In this document: positions 48,912 through 59,483 of the stretch, piece by piece | Position numbering within the stretch: position 1 is the stretch's first letter | Layout: the number at the start of each line of letters is the position of its first letter | NCBI GenBank assembly: GCA_016840165.1 | Contig: JAEOSU010000080.1 | Span: 124,001 to 188,000, forward strand | From: Promethearchaeota archaeon | GTDB lineage: Archaea; Asgardarchaeota; Lokiarchaeia; Sigyniarchaeales; SOKP01 | Direction of reading: 5' to 3' | DNA length: 64,000 nt | Notes under the pieces: generated by a model | Seen by the model: the letters and a program-made list of their open reading frames with translations, nothing else | Told to the model about the DNA's origin: nothing | Database searches by the model: none | Program-made: the position numbers and the translations under genes

Positions 48912-51232
48912 TCTCTATAAACTTCTTTAAAATTATCTAATATTTCAATGTTCACTTTATTATGCCAATATTTGAAATTTAAAACATGAAATAGATCAGC
49001 AATGAATAAGTCATTCTCATCATTAGTAAGGTTATGTTGCAATATGAGTGTTTTAGGGCGAGGAATTAATGAAGAGAAAAACTTTAGACTTTTTTCATCA
49101 ATATAAGTGAGGAATGAAACCTCATCATCAATATGAAAAAAATCTAGTGGCGTTATTGAATCATTCTCTATTACAATTAAATTTAGTTGTTGTATAATTT
49201 TATCACGCATATATTTAGGAAATTCCGTTCTGATACTAATACAATATTTATATAATTCATAAAATTCTAAAAGTAGGGTCTTTTCTTCGGAATCTGGTAC
49301 TTTCCCGATATAATCATCTAAGAATAATATAAAGTTCTCAATTTTTTGTTCTTTCTTCTCTCTTGATTCAAAATAATTAATAAAATCGATATAGATATCT
49401 TTTAATGACCAAACTTTTTGTTCTTCTATTTTAAAAAACTTTTTTGCATAATCTCTAACCCAACTTAAAATATAGTCTTTCCATACTAAAGTTATACCCC
49501 CTATTCTCCTTTGCAAAAACCTATGAAACTTATTGGCAAAAGTAACTGGATCAGCTAATTCTTTTTCATTCTCTTCTTTTAAAAATCGATTTATAGTCGA
49601 ATATCTTAGAATATAATTTAATAAGTATTTCAATTCAAAAGAAAATTTTTCAAATTTATCCAAATGAGGTTTAATCTTACTGGAGTTTGACTCCATCTGA
49701 ATTTCAACAAATGAAACTAACTCTCCAATATTTAATTCAATTTTCTCAAAAAATAATTTTAAATTCTCACCAATTATATTCTTAAATACCCTTATTATAT
49801 TATCCTCATTATATTGTTGAGTTTTTGAAACTTGTTCTGATTTTATTTCTATTTTATTTAAAAAATATGATTCAAATTTGTCTAGAATTGTATTTCCAAG
49901 AACTTTTGCTGGTTTCTTTTCTGTGGCTAAACTTTCTCTCACCCTATAAATTAAATTTTGAGCTATCAAATATAACTTTCTATAAGAGAGAAATGCTGGT
50001 AATTCTTTTTTAATTAAGTTGAGGTTCGAGTTAAAAAGTTCAGAAAAATAATTAATAGCGGATTGCAACTCAATTGCTATTAATGTTTCCTTTTTTTGGA
50101 TTTTATTTGATATAGAAAATAATGCCAAATCAATATACTCTCCAAAGTTCTCTCCTTGTTTGGTATCAAAACCACTTGTAATTGAAGATTTATACTTTTG
50201 TAAAATCTCATTAAGGTTTCCTCGCTCGCCTGAACTTAAAAATGAATGAGATTCTTTTAGAAAAGAATTAAGTTCAATTTCTATCTCATTTAAGTAAATA
50301 TCAACTTTTTTAATCAAATCGTTTCCATTTTGTATATCATTTTTTTGGTTTAGTTTCTTTTCAAGTGATTTTATAATAAATTTCGCAATTCTTTCTTGAG
50401 ATTCATCAACTGTTCCTGTATTTGCCAGCATTAATAAATTAGAACCTAATTTTAAAGTGTTATCTATGATAAAGTTTATACTCGGTTCGGAAAGAGTAAA
50501 TTTTAAATGCTCATTTGCAATATGTTCCTCGTATGGTGTTTCTATTTTTTTAAATACCGGATTTTTAAATATTATCTCTTTTGGTTTTTTATTCCAAAAG
50601 ATATCTACCTCATTAATGAGAGATGCATAAGCTGTTAGCATTTCCTTTTCAGTTGGTAAAGATTTACTTATTCCAACAAGTTTTTTATTCCACTTATCCT
50701 CAATTAAATCTCCAAAAAGTTTCTTAATGAACCTGTTTATGAATTTGTTTAAAACCTGTGATTTTTGATCTAGATTTAATTCAGGGCGTTCGGTAAATTC
50801 TTCAATTTCATAAAATAACTCATTAATTTTATCAACAGAATTTTTTGATTTATGGATATCAATATGCCCCGTATCTGGCTTTAAAGTAATAAGTAGACTT
50901 TCACAATCTTTATACTTACCTGGTATCATTAACATTGATTTTGGATAAATTTTAGTTCTTGAACTCTGATCCCCTACATTAAACAATTCATATTCAATAC
51001 TAAATACCTCAGACCCTGTATAATCCCTCAATATAGCATTGTACATTCTAAGAAACTGAATTACTTTTTGGGTCAACTGATTTACTTTCGCACGGGTTAA
51101 TTTTCCAGGACCTATAATATCTCCAACAATTATTTCCTTTGGTGAGGAATAGCCAAATATCAATGAAAATTGATAATTAATCAGTTCTCTGGTTGTTATC
51201 ATAATTTCAAACAATCTCAAATAAAAGGTCAA
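48893..51232 (-). CDS. Large helical protein of unknown function
   Basis: 779-aa ORF; a downstream ATG (MITTRELINYQF, about 51202) is a more likely start than the TTG at 51232. Confidence 0.6.
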   Translation of the reverse strand: MTFYLRLFEIMITTRELINYQFSLIFGYSSPKEIIVGDIIGPGKLTRAKVNQLTQKVIQFLRMYNAILRDYTGSEVFSIEYELFNVGDQSSRTKIYPKSMLMIPGKYKDCESLLITLKPDTGHIDIHKSKNSVDKINELFYEIEEFTERPELNLDQKSQVLNKFINRFIKKLFGDLIEDKWNKKLVGISKSLPTEKEMLTAYASLINEVDIFWNKKPKEIIFKNPVFKKIETPYEEHIANEHLKFTLSEPSINFIIDNTLKLGSNLLMLANTGTVDESQERIAKFIIKSLEKKLNQKNDIQNGNDLIKKVDIYLNEIEIELNSFLKESHSFLSSGERGNLNEILQKYKSSITSGFDTKQGENFGEYIDLALFSISNKIQKKETLIAIELQSAINYFSELFNSNLNLIKKELPAFLSYRKLYLIAQNLIYRVRESLATEKKPAKVLGNTILDKFESYFLNKIEIKSEQVSKTQQYNEDNIIRVFKNIIGENLKLFFEKIELNIGELVSFVEIQMESNSSKIKPHLDKFEKFSFELKYLLNYILRYSTINRFLKEENEKELADPVTFANKFHRFLQRRIGGITLVWKDYILSWVRDYAKKFFKIEEQKVWSLKDIYIDFINYFESREKKEQKIENFILFLDDYIGKVPDSEEKTLLLEFYELYKYCISIRTEFPKYMRDKIIQQLNLIVIENDSITPLDFFHIDDEVSFLTYIDEKSLKFFSSLIPRPKTLILQHNLTNDENDLFIADLFHVLNFKYWHNKVNIEILDNFKEVYREWLKEV

Positions 51233-51477
51233 AAATTTTTTTTTTAGACCTTTCTAAAATTAAATAACTTATAGTAGAAGTAGTATTAAAATTTATTTTG
51301 GATAAAAATTCTAAACTTTTTTCTCCTAATGGTGCTGTCATTATTTAATAACATTTTCTGGAATTATTTCTATGTATTGAATTAGAATTTCAAAATAAAT
51401 AAATAATAAGATTTTATTTAATTCTATATTAGAGAAATAATTTTAATTAATAACTAAGGAAGAAGGTTTTTTAAAAA

Positions 51478-51882
51478 TTGCAATTTGGTTCAGATCTCGG
51501 GATTCGTGATGATGATATTGAAAAAATTAGCCCTCAAGTTACATTTATTACTTCAAATGCAGATATTGAAGCAATAGCGTTAGTATCCCAAGAGGGATAC
51601 CAAATAGCATTTTCAGCGCTTCCTCAATATCAAGTTGATGGTGATCAATTTTGTGGTTTAGCAAGCGCATTATTAATGACGGGAAGCTCAACAATTCAAA
51701 CGTTATTTCAAGAAGATTTGAGCGAAATAATTGTAAGGGCAGAAAATGGATATATAGTCATTAGCAACGCGGGAAGATTAGTGATTGTCTGTGCTGGAAC
51801 AATTATTGACACCTTAATGAAAACAGTTAAAGTAATGAGGATAGCATCTAAGAATTTAAGTAAAATATTTGAAAATAGATAA
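51478..51882 (+). CDS. Roadblock/LC7-domain protein
   Basis: 'ITSNADIEAIALVSQEGYQIAFSALPQYQVDGDQFCGLASALLMTGSSTIQTLFQEDLSEIIVRAENGYIVISNAGRLVIV'. Confidence 0.85.
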   Translation: MQFGSDLGIRDDDIEKISPQVTFITSNADIEAIALVSQEGYQIAFSALPQYQVDGDQFCGLASALLMTGSSTIQTLFQEDLSEIIVRAENGYIVISNAGRLVIVCAGTIIDTLMKTVKVMRIASKNLSKIFENR

Positions 51883-52148
51883 GAGAAAATATTTATAAGT
51901 ATGCTAATCTTTTTAGAATCTAAATAAACCCATGGTTCAATTTAATGCTGATTTTTTTTATTAATGATAGGACTTGGCATTGTTTTTGGCATCCTTAGTA
52001 ATGCCTAATCATTGGTTTAAAATCTTATTTATCTTGTTTTTAAGTTTTGAAACACTTGCTTAATCCAAAATATTGCATTTAGCAATATTGCCTATATTTT
52101 TTTGAATTCCAATTAAATTATGAAACAATTTATATTATTATACAAAAA

Positions 52149-53573
52149 TTGTTAATGATAAGTGAAAGAAAAATGAATAATTTTCTTAATTCGAGGGTTA
52201 TATTAAAACCAGACGAAACACCAAAAGAATGGGTAAATATTTTACCATATCTTCCCATTCCAATGACGCCTTTAGTAAATCCAATGGATGGAAAACCCGC
52301 CTCTTTTGAACTAGCTACTATGATTTTTCCAAAAAGTTGCGTTTTACAGGATACTTCTATGGAGGAAAATATTCCTATTCCAAAGGAACTGAGGGATCTT
52401 TACGTAAGAACCTACAGGCCATCCCCGCTACATCGAGCATATGGTTTAGAAACATTTATTGGAGTAAAAGGAGAGGATATTAAAATTTTTTATAAAAATG
52501 AATCTCTATCTCCTACGGGGTCTCATAAACCTAATACTGCTTTAGCACAAGCATATTATGCTCAAAAAGAAGGGGTAAAAGAACTAGTTACTGAAACGGG
52601 TGCAGGTCAATGGGGTTCCGGACTGTCATTTGGATGCAGTTTATTTAATATTAAGTGCACAGTCTATATGGTTAGAGCAAGTTTTTTGCAGAAACCAGGT
52701 AGAAAAATCCTTATGCAAGCTTTCAATGCAGAAGTCCATGCTAGCCCATCAAATCTTACCGAATCCGGGAAATTATACTATGATAAAGACCAGAATCATC
52801 CTGGTAGTTTAGGAATTGCCATTTCAGAAGCAGTTGAACATAGTTTATCAGATGCGAATATAAAATATTCATTAGGAAGCGTAGTTAATTTTGTTTTATT
52901 ACACCAAACGATAGTAGGTCAAGAACTTAAGATACAATTTAACAAGATAAAGTTAATACCTGATATTTTAATAGGTTGTATGGGAGGAGGTTCTAATTTT
53001 GGTGGGTTTATAATACCCTATATCAAAGATAAAATCAATGGAGATATGCCCGATTTAGAAGTGATTGGTGTTGAACCTAGAGCATGTCCAAGTGTTTGCA
53101 AAGGAAAATATATTTGGGATTATGGTGATTCTGCAAAAAAAGCACCAATTTTAAAAATGTATACATTAGGCCACAATTTTATTCCAAGCCCCATTCATGC
53201 GGGAGGGCTAAGATACCACGGAATGGCACCAATAATCTCGATTTTAAACAAAAAGAAAGTAATACGTTCAGTGATGCATCATCAAACGGAAGTTATTGAG
53301 GCGGGGTTGATATTTGCAAAATCAGAAGGGATAATCCCTGCTCCTGAAGCATGTCACGCTGTAAAAGAAGCAATTGATCAAGCATTAAAAGCAAAAGAAA
53401 ATAATGAAAAGAAGGTAATAGCGTTTAATTTTAGTGGACATGGTTTCTTCGATTTATCTGCATATAATGAATATCTATCGAATAAATTGATCGATTATGA
53501 ATTGCCCGGTTTCGAGATTCAATCATCACTGAGTTCGGATGATATGCCAAAGGTTAATGAAGCAGAATTTTAA
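52149..53573 (+). CDS. trpB: Tryptophan synthase beta chain, TrpB2 type
   Basis: 'RPSPLHRAYGLETFIG...YKNESLSPTGSHKPNTALAQAYYAQKEG', 'ETGAGQWGSGLSFG', 'GCMGGGSNFGGF', 'HAGGLRYHGMAP'. Confidence 0.93.
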   Translation: MLMISERKMNNFLNSRVILKPDETPKEWVNILPYLPIPMTPLVNPMDGKPASFELATMIFPKSCVLQDTSMEENIPIPKELRDLYVRTYRPSPLHRAYGLETFIGVKGEDIKIFYKNESLSPTGSHKPNTALAQAYYAQKEGVKELVTETGAGQWGSGLSFGCSLFNIKCTVYMVRASFLQKPGRKILMQAFNAEVHASPSNLTESGKLYYDKDQNHPGSLGIAISEAVEHSLSDANIKYSLGSVVNFVLLHQTIVGQELKIQFNKIKLIPDILIGCMGGGSNFGGFIIPYIKDKINGDMPDLEVIGVEPRACPSVCKGKYIWDYGDSAKKAPILKMYTLGHNFIPSPIHAGGLRYHGMAPIISILNKKKVIRSVMHHQTEVIEAGLIFAKSEGIIPAPEACHAVKEAIDQALKAKENNEKKVIAFNFSGHGFFDLSAYNEYLSNKLIDYELPGFEIQSSLSSDDMPKVNEAEF

Positions 53574-53592
53574 ATTTTTTTTTTTTTTTATA
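53574..53592 (+). terminator. Poly-T tract after trpB
   Basis: Long uninterrupted T run immediately after the stop codon. Confidence 0.4.
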
Positions 53593-53650
53593 ATAATTTT
53601 AAAATTTAACAGAAAATTTCTTAGTTATAATACAAATAGAGAATAAAGAT

Positions 53651-54733
53651 TTGAATATTCTTTCATTAGTCATTGTTAGCATTTTATATGTTTTTGGAGT
53701 GTTTTTATTATACATTTCATATTTGTCTAAAAAAAAGGGGGACAAAGGAGCATATATTAATAATATTTTCAATTCCATTATTTTCTTAGTAAGTATTACC
53801 GTTAATCTAATTATTGTGAATCTCTTCCATTTTTCTAATATCGATTTCATAATTTTTCCTTTTGATGTTTTTATAATTGTATTTATTTTGTTTTTTTTCC
53901 CTATTTTCTATTTATCTGTTTATCGAGAAAAAAAGAATATAACCACACGTTTACCTTATAATTCAAAAAATCATTATCCTTTATTTAAAGAATTACCATT
54001 GAAATATGAGCTATATCGTAAATTAACGCATCTGATTGTATTAGGAATTATATTTTTTTATTTTACTTTAGGGTTTTGGGTTCAAAATTTTTTTTTAAAC
54101 ATTTTAGATTTTTTTCCTGAAATAATTTCTGATTTATTTTTATCATTTTATAATATTGAAGGTGATAAGATGATTTTTACTCAGTATTTGGTCGTATTTT
54201 TAGTCAGCATAACACTAATAAGCTTTTTTACAGCAGATTTTACGAGAATTTTAAAACCAGAATTGTACCCGTTAAAACCCATAAATAAAATACTTAGAAA
54301 AAAAGAGCTAGGGCTAAGATTCGGACCACATATCTCAATGGCAATTGGTTGTTTCTCCATAATTATACTTTATGGATTATTTCAACCAATTGGACCAATT
54401 GTTATTTGCAGCTCAATGACAATGGCAATATTCGGTGATATTACAGCAAATTTAATTGGTAGAACAATAGGCAAAAAAACAATAAGAGATACAAAAAAGA
54501 CTTATGAGGGTTTAATCGCTGGTATAATAGCGGCATTTATTTCTGGAATTATTAGTTTACTTTTCTTAAATGAATTTTATTCAATTTCTCTCATATTCTT
54601 AATTATTGGTCCTTCTATTGGTTCTTTAATAGTTGGTATAATAGATTATTTAAGCTTAGAAATTGATGATAATCTAACCAATAACTTCTTTCTATCAACA
54701 ATATTGTTTTTTATTTCACTTTTAATTTTATAG
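53651..54733 (+). CDS. Dolichol-kinase/Dgk1-like CTP-dependent lipid kinase, membrane
   Basis: 'ELYRKLTHLIVLGIIFFYF', 'SSMTMAIFGDITANLIGRTIGKKTIRDTKKTYEGLIAGIIAAF'; multi-pass. Confidence 0.7.
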   Translation: MNILSLVIVSILYVFGVFLLYISYLSKKKGDKGAYINNIFNSIIFLVSITVNLIIVNLFHFSNIDFIIFPFDVFIIVFILFFFPIFYLSVYREKKNITTRLPYNSKNHYPLFKELPLKYELYRKLTHLIVLGIIFFYFTLGFWVQNFFLNILDFFPEIISDLFLSFYNIEGDKMIFTQYLVVFLVSITLISFFTADFTRILKPELYPLKPINKILRKKELGLRFGPHISMAIGCFSIIILYGLFQPIGPIVICSSMTMAIFGDITANLIGRTIGKKTIRDTKKTYEGLIAGIIAAFISGIISLLFLNEFYSISLIFLIIGPSIGSLIVGIIDYLSLEIDDNLTNNFFLSTILFFISLLIL

Positions 54734-54791
54734 GATTTTTTTTTCTCAATATACCCAAATTTTTTCAATAAAAATAATTTTATTTCAAAAG

Positions 54792-55298
54792 ATGTTAGAA
54801 GAAAAATTAAAAATAGATAAAATAAAAAAGGGCACTGTTATAGATCACATTGATGCCGGTTATGCGCTTACAATTCTTAATCTTACAGGTTTGGATGAAA
54901 CTACAAACCTCATGACTATTGGTGTGAACGTGTCTTCAAAAAAGTACTCTAAAAAAGATATAATAAAAATTGAAGGTGTTTTCCTAAATGAAATACAAAT
55001 GCAGCAGATTTCAATATTATCTCCTAATAATTCTATCTCTTTAATTGATAATTATAAGGTAATTGAAAAAAAGAAAGTAAAAATCCCTAAAGTTATAAAA
55101 AGATTGATCGTGTGTGTTAATAAAACCTGTATTTCAAATTCTAATAAGGAACCTATTGATTCGGAATTTATAGTTTTAGAAGAGAAACCATTGAAGATTC
55201 AATGTTCCTATTGCAATCGGATATATAAGCTAAATGAGATAAGGTTTAGCTCAAAGGGAAAAACTGAGAAGAAAGTTAAACAAAAATTTCAATTGTAA
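54792..55298 (+). CDS. pyrI: Aspartate carbamoyltransferase regulatory chain
   Basis: 'IKKGTVIDHIDAGYALTIL', 'KKDIIKIEGVFL', zinc cysteines 'CVNKTCISN...CSYCNRIY'. Confidence 0.88.
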   Translation: MLEEKLKIDKIKKGTVIDHIDAGYALTILNLTGLDETTNLMTIGVNVSSKKYSKKDIIKIEGVFLNEIQMQQISILSPNNSISLIDNYKVIEKKKVKIPKVIKRLIVCVNKTCISNSNKEPIDSEFIVLEEKPLKIQCSYCNRIYKLNEIRFSSKGKTEKKVKQKFQL

Positions 55299-55303
55299 TC
55301 ATA

Positions 55304-55720
55304 TTATAGAAAAGCCAAAAGAGTATGAGTGATTACACCTACAATCATGAATAGAAGGAAGAAGATTCCAATTCCTGGTTTAATTATATTTTTCCAATTC
55401 CACTCCTCTTTATCATAATTGTACCGTAATACTATAAAATTAAATAAGAAGGGTGACAAAAACCAAAAACATAACATCCAGATTAACATTGGCCAACCAA
55501 TAAATCCGATTAATCGCCCTATTACGGCACTTAATGCCCCAGTAGCAGCTCTTACCCAATATAGTTTAGTCTCTTTTTCTAACCTTATGTCTAAATTAGT
55601 CTTATGCTTTTTTTCCTCTTGTTGTTCTTGCTTACTTGATAATTTTCGTTTTTCTTTAATTAATTTTTTTCTTTCTTTCTTAATGTTAATTCTCTTAGGA
55701 CGATTATCTTTTTTTACCAT
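55304..55720 (-). CDS. Membrane protein with charged N-terminus
   Basis: Two or three hydrophobic segments in 138 aa. Confidence 0.5.
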   Translation of the reverse strand: MVKKDNRPKRINIKKERKKLIKEKRKLSSKQEQQEEKKHKTNLDIRLEKETKLYWVRAATGALSAVIGRLIGFIGWPMLIWMLCFWFLSPFLFNFIVLRYNYDKEEWNWKNIIKPGIGIFFLLFMIVGVITHTLLAFL

Positions 55721-55815
55721 AATGATAATTATAAATATTATTTATTATAAAAATCATTATCTATCTTGAATTATGTGGTTGTAATAATTTTGGAAGGAGA
55801 TTAACTAAAATAACT

Positions 55816-57855
55816 ATGAAATTTTCTAATTTTGATGTATACGCCATTAGTAAAGAACTGGATTCTATTCTCTCTGAAGCAAGAATTACTAATATCTATG
55901 AAGTTGAAGACCTTTTAATCTTAAAAATTCACACCAGAACATTTGGGAAAATGAATTTAATAATAAAAGATGATTCCCGAATTAATATCACAGAATATGA
56001 GTATCCTATACCAAAATATCCTACGCAATTTACACGGTCTCTCAGAAAGTTTCTTAAAAATAGGAAAATAATATCTGTTTCTCAATATAAATTTGATCGA
56101 ATTATTATAATCGAACTAAGTAGTTTTAATTCGGACTCTTGGAAATTTGTTATAGAGCTTTTTAATAAAGGTAATTACATCCTATTGAATGAGTATAATG
56201 TCATAAAAATTGCTAAAAGTTATAAAAAATTTAGGGATAGAGATATTTTAGCTAACAGAGAATATTCATTTCCTTTATCAAGAGGGGAAAGTTTCTTATT
56301 ATTAAAGGAGGAGGATTTTTTAGATCTGATATCGAATGCTGAAGGTGAAATTGTACGAGTGTTAGCAAACTTAATCTCATTTTCTGGTTTATATAGTGAA
56401 GAAATATGCTTTCGAGCCAACGTCGAAAAAAGTAAAAACGTCAAAGATCTTAATATGAATGAAAAAAAAGAGCTATTTAATAATTTTAAAATCTTGAGAA
56501 ATGAAATTCTATTTGGAGAAATAAAAGCTCATATAGTATATGATGAAGAGAGAAATCCAATTCACGTATTTCCCATTGAATTAGAGTTGTTTAAAGATTT
56601 TGAAAAAGAATATTTTGATTCTTTTAATAAAGCAGTTGATAAATTCTATTCTAGATTAGACTCACAAGATTTAAAACAACCTTATGATGCAAAAATTAAC
56701 CAGAAACTAGTTGAACAAGAGAAAATTTTGAAAAGACAAAGTGAATATTTGAAGGAGTTAAAGGAAGAGAAGATTAAATATTATGAGTATGGAGATTTTA
56801 TTTATACTAACCTAAACGCCTTAGAGAGATTATTTGGAGTAATAAAAGGAGCTAGAAATAAAGGTTACAATTATTACGAGATAAGTGATATATTAAAAGA
56901 GGCAAAGGAAAATAATATAGACGATCTTGAATTATTCCTAAAAATTAACCCCAGAACTAAAAAGATATTTGTTAATGTTAATAAAACTGAAGTTAAGTTA
57001 GATTTAATGAAAAGTGTGGGAGAAAACGCGAACATTTTCTATAATAGGGGGAAAAAAATAGAGAAAAAAATTATTGGTACTTTAAAAGCTATTTCTGAGA
57101 CTGAAGAACAAATAGAAAACCTGAAGGATGAAAAACTACAATTGGATGAAAAAGTAGAGGTTTTAATTAAACCTCCAAAAAAGAAATGGTTTGAAAAATA
57201 TAGGTGGTTTATATCTTCAGAGCAATTTTTAGTGATCGGAGGGAAAGATGCAAGTTCAAACGAAGCTATTTTTAAAAAACATTTAGATACGCACGATATC
57301 GTTCTTCATACGAATTTCCCTGGATCTCCTTTATTGATTATTAAAAACCTAAAAAATGATATTATCCCTGAAAATACAATAAAGGAAGCAGCAGAATTTG
57401 TTGCTAGTTATTCACGAGCTTGGAAGGAGAACTGGGGAGTAATCGATGTTTTTTATGTTAAACCAGAGCAAGTTTCTAAATCGCCCCCATCTGGTGAATT
57501 TTTACCGAAAGGCTCTTTTATGATTTCAGGAAAAAAGAATTTTATTAAAAACACCAAAACTCAATTAGCAATTGCATTAAAATTTATCAGAAGAACTGAA
57601 GGGAGTGGTAATGGTGAGGAGATTTATTATCCAAAAATCATAATTGGTCCAATTTCTGCTATTAAAACCAGATATGATTCCTATTTAATGATTAAACCTT
57701 CCAAATCAGGTTATAATAAAGGAAAGATTGCTAGCGAAATTAAAACTATTTTTCTTAACATCTCTAGCAAGGAGAAAAAGAAATGGGTGGATCTTCTCTC
57801 GTTAGATGATATTGTCAATATTCTCCCAGCTGGATTATCAGAGATCGAGAAGTAG
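55816..57855 (+). CDS. Rqc2/NEMF/RqcH-family ribosome quality-control protein (NFACT)
   Basis: N-terminal 'FSNFDVYAISKELDSILSEARITNIYEVEDLLILKI'; NFACT-R 'KWFEKYRWFISSEQFLVIGGKDASSNEAIFKKHLDTHDIVLHTNFPGSPLLIIK'. Confidence 0.93.
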   Translation: MKFSNFDVYAISKELDSILSEARITNIYEVEDLLILKIHTRTFGKMNLIIKDDSRINITEYEYPIPKYPTQFTRSLRKFLKNRKIISVSQYKFDRIIIIELSSFNSDSWKFVIELFNKGNYILLNEYNVIKIAKSYKKFRDRDILANREYSFPLSRGESFLLLKEEDFLDLISNAEGEIVRVLANLISFSGLYSEEICFRANVEKSKNVKDLNMNEKKELFNNFKILRNEILFGEIKAHIVYDEERNPIHVFPIELELFKDFEKEYFDSFNKAVDKFYSRLDSQDLKQPYDAKINQKLVEQEKILKRQSEYLKELKEEKIKYYEYGDFIYTNLNALERLFGVIKGARNKGYNYYEISDILKEAKENNIDDLELFLKINPRTKKIFVNVNKTEVKLDLMKSVGENANIFYNRGKKIEKKIIGTLKAISETEEQIENLKDEKLQLDEKVEVLIKPPKKKWFEKYRWFISSEQFLVIGGKDASSNEAIFKKHLDTHDIVLHTNFPGSPLLIIKNLKNDIIPENTIKEAAEFVASYSRAWKENWGVIDVFYVKPEQVSKSPPSGEFLPKGSFMISGKKNFIKNTKTQLAIALKFIRRTEGSGNGEEIYYPKIIIGPISAIKTRYDSYLMIKPSKSGYNKGKIASEIKTIFLNISSKEKKKWVDLLSLDDIVNILPAGLSEIEK

Positions 57856-57929
57856 AATTATAGAAAATAAAAATCTTCTTAAAGTTTATTTTTATCAACC
57901 ATTCTTAACTACTTTAAAAATTTACTTTA

Positions 57930-58340
57930 TTATTGAACAAAGTAAAAATAAGCAATGATAACTATCAAGCCAAAAAATGTGAAACCAAAGACCCATGAAT
58001 TTCTGTAAGCTTGGATTAAGGATAAAATAAATAATAGAAGCACTATCTTAAAATCTAAAGGTTTACCAGACAGTTCTTTGTAATTTCCAATACTAATCAT
58101 GCCAAAAAGAAAGAAAAGTAAAATTACCAAGGTTTTGATAATGATATCGATATAAAACCAAATTGTATTTTCAATCATAAAGATAGTTATTATCTGAGTA
58201 TTGAATAAAAGAGAAATGACTAATAATATACCACTGATAATTGCGGTCAAAAGTACACTCTTATATGCAAATTCTTCATCCAGTTTTGATTTCACAATAC
58301 TTTTTTTTGATCTAGTATCGTTCTTCTTAAATTTAGACAT
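57930..58340 (-). CDS. Membrane protein
   Basis: Multiple hydrophobic segments, 2-bp gap from the upstream gene. Confidence 0.5.
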   Translation of the reverse strand: MSKFKKNDTRSKKSIVKSKLDEEFAYKSVLLTAIISGILLVISLLFNTQIITIFMIENTIWFYIDIIIKTLVILLFFLFGMISIGNYKELSGKPLDFKIVLLLFILSLIQAYRNSWVFGFTFFGLIVIIAYFYFVQ

Positions 58341-58342
58341 TG

Positions 58343-59158
58343 TTAACTTCTTATTTTTTCAATTTTACCTTTCAATTTAATAATTTGGAATATATAATAT
58401 CCATACAGAGATCCTATCACGGTAAAGATTATTGATGCTAAAGTTATATAGATGAGCTCTTCTGCGGAAATAATGGGATTATAAGCATAAAATTGAACGA
58501 ATAATGAAACTACGTTCATTAATATAATCCCCTCATCATAATTTTGCGACTCTCCGAAAATAATCATAAAGGGTGAGTAAATTCCAGCTTCAATCCTGAT
58601 ATCCTGATCCCCTCCTTCTGAACTTTCTACAGGAAGTTGAAATTCATAAACAATACTTTCTCCATCTGAATCTAGTTGAGCAGCACCTACTCCATTAATT
58701 TCTGAATCTTCATAAAAGCTTGATTCATTGATATAATAATCCCGGTATTCAAAATCTCCTTTACTTAAGTTTAAAAATTGAATTATTTTTGCATCTTCAT
58801 AATCTAAAGGATCTAAAGATTCATCTTCAGAGGTTAATATTCCAATAAACTCATTAGTTTGATGTTCTGTTAATTCAAATAAAATCGCTAAATACAGAAA
58901 GAGTTCATGCTGAACAATCCAAAGATCAATTTCTAGTCCATCTTCTGTATTAGAAAGATTCTGATAGAGAAAGATTTTAGTTTTTATGGCATCATTCCAT
59001 TCATCAACTTCTTTATCAATGTGTCCATCAATTATTGGTTGTGTTCCAAATTCTAAAATGATCTCTGTATCTGCTCCAAGAGCACTCATTACTGAGGAAA
59101 ATGAAATTAATAATATAATGAAAAATGAAAAAATTTTATTAATGTTATTATTCTTCAA
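58343..59158 (-). CDS. Secreted, C-terminally anchored DOMON/CBM9-like protein
   Basis: Signal peptide-like N-terminus; 'PIIDGHIDKEVDEWNDAIKTKIFL...LEIDLWIVQHELFLYLAILFE'; C-terminal TM helix. Confidence 0.55.
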   Translation of the reverse strand: MKNNNINKIFSFFIILLISFSSVMSALGADTEIILEFGTQPIIDGHIDKEVDEWNDAIKTKIFLYQNLSNTEDGLEIDLWIVQHELFLYLAILFELTEHQTNEFIGILTSEDESLDPLDYEDAKIIQFLNLSKGDFEYRDYYINESSFYEDSEINGVGAAQLDSDGESIVYEFQLPVESSEGGDQDIRIEAGIYSPFMIIFGESQNYDEGIILMNVVSLFVQFYAYNPIISAEELIYITLASIIFTVIGSLYGYYIFQIIKLKGKIEKIRS

Positions 59159-59483
59159 TTTACAGAGCCACTGTAGTTGAGATTTATTAGTTAGAATATT
59201 TTAAATCTTAAAATTGATAATTAAATTTGGTTTTTTAATTTTCTTATACCTTCATAAATTCAAACAGTATTTTTAAAATTTCATGAAAAAATAAGAAATT
59301 ATGCAATATCATGATAATAATTGAAGCTATGATCATAATCAAAGAGCGATGGATTCTTTGATAATTTATTAATAGATATCCCTAATAATTATTAAGTTGT
59401 TAAAAATACAAGCACTAAGAAGATTTCTTATCAAAATATTAAAAAATATTAGCTTTTTATAGATAGATTTAGAATTACTCTAA

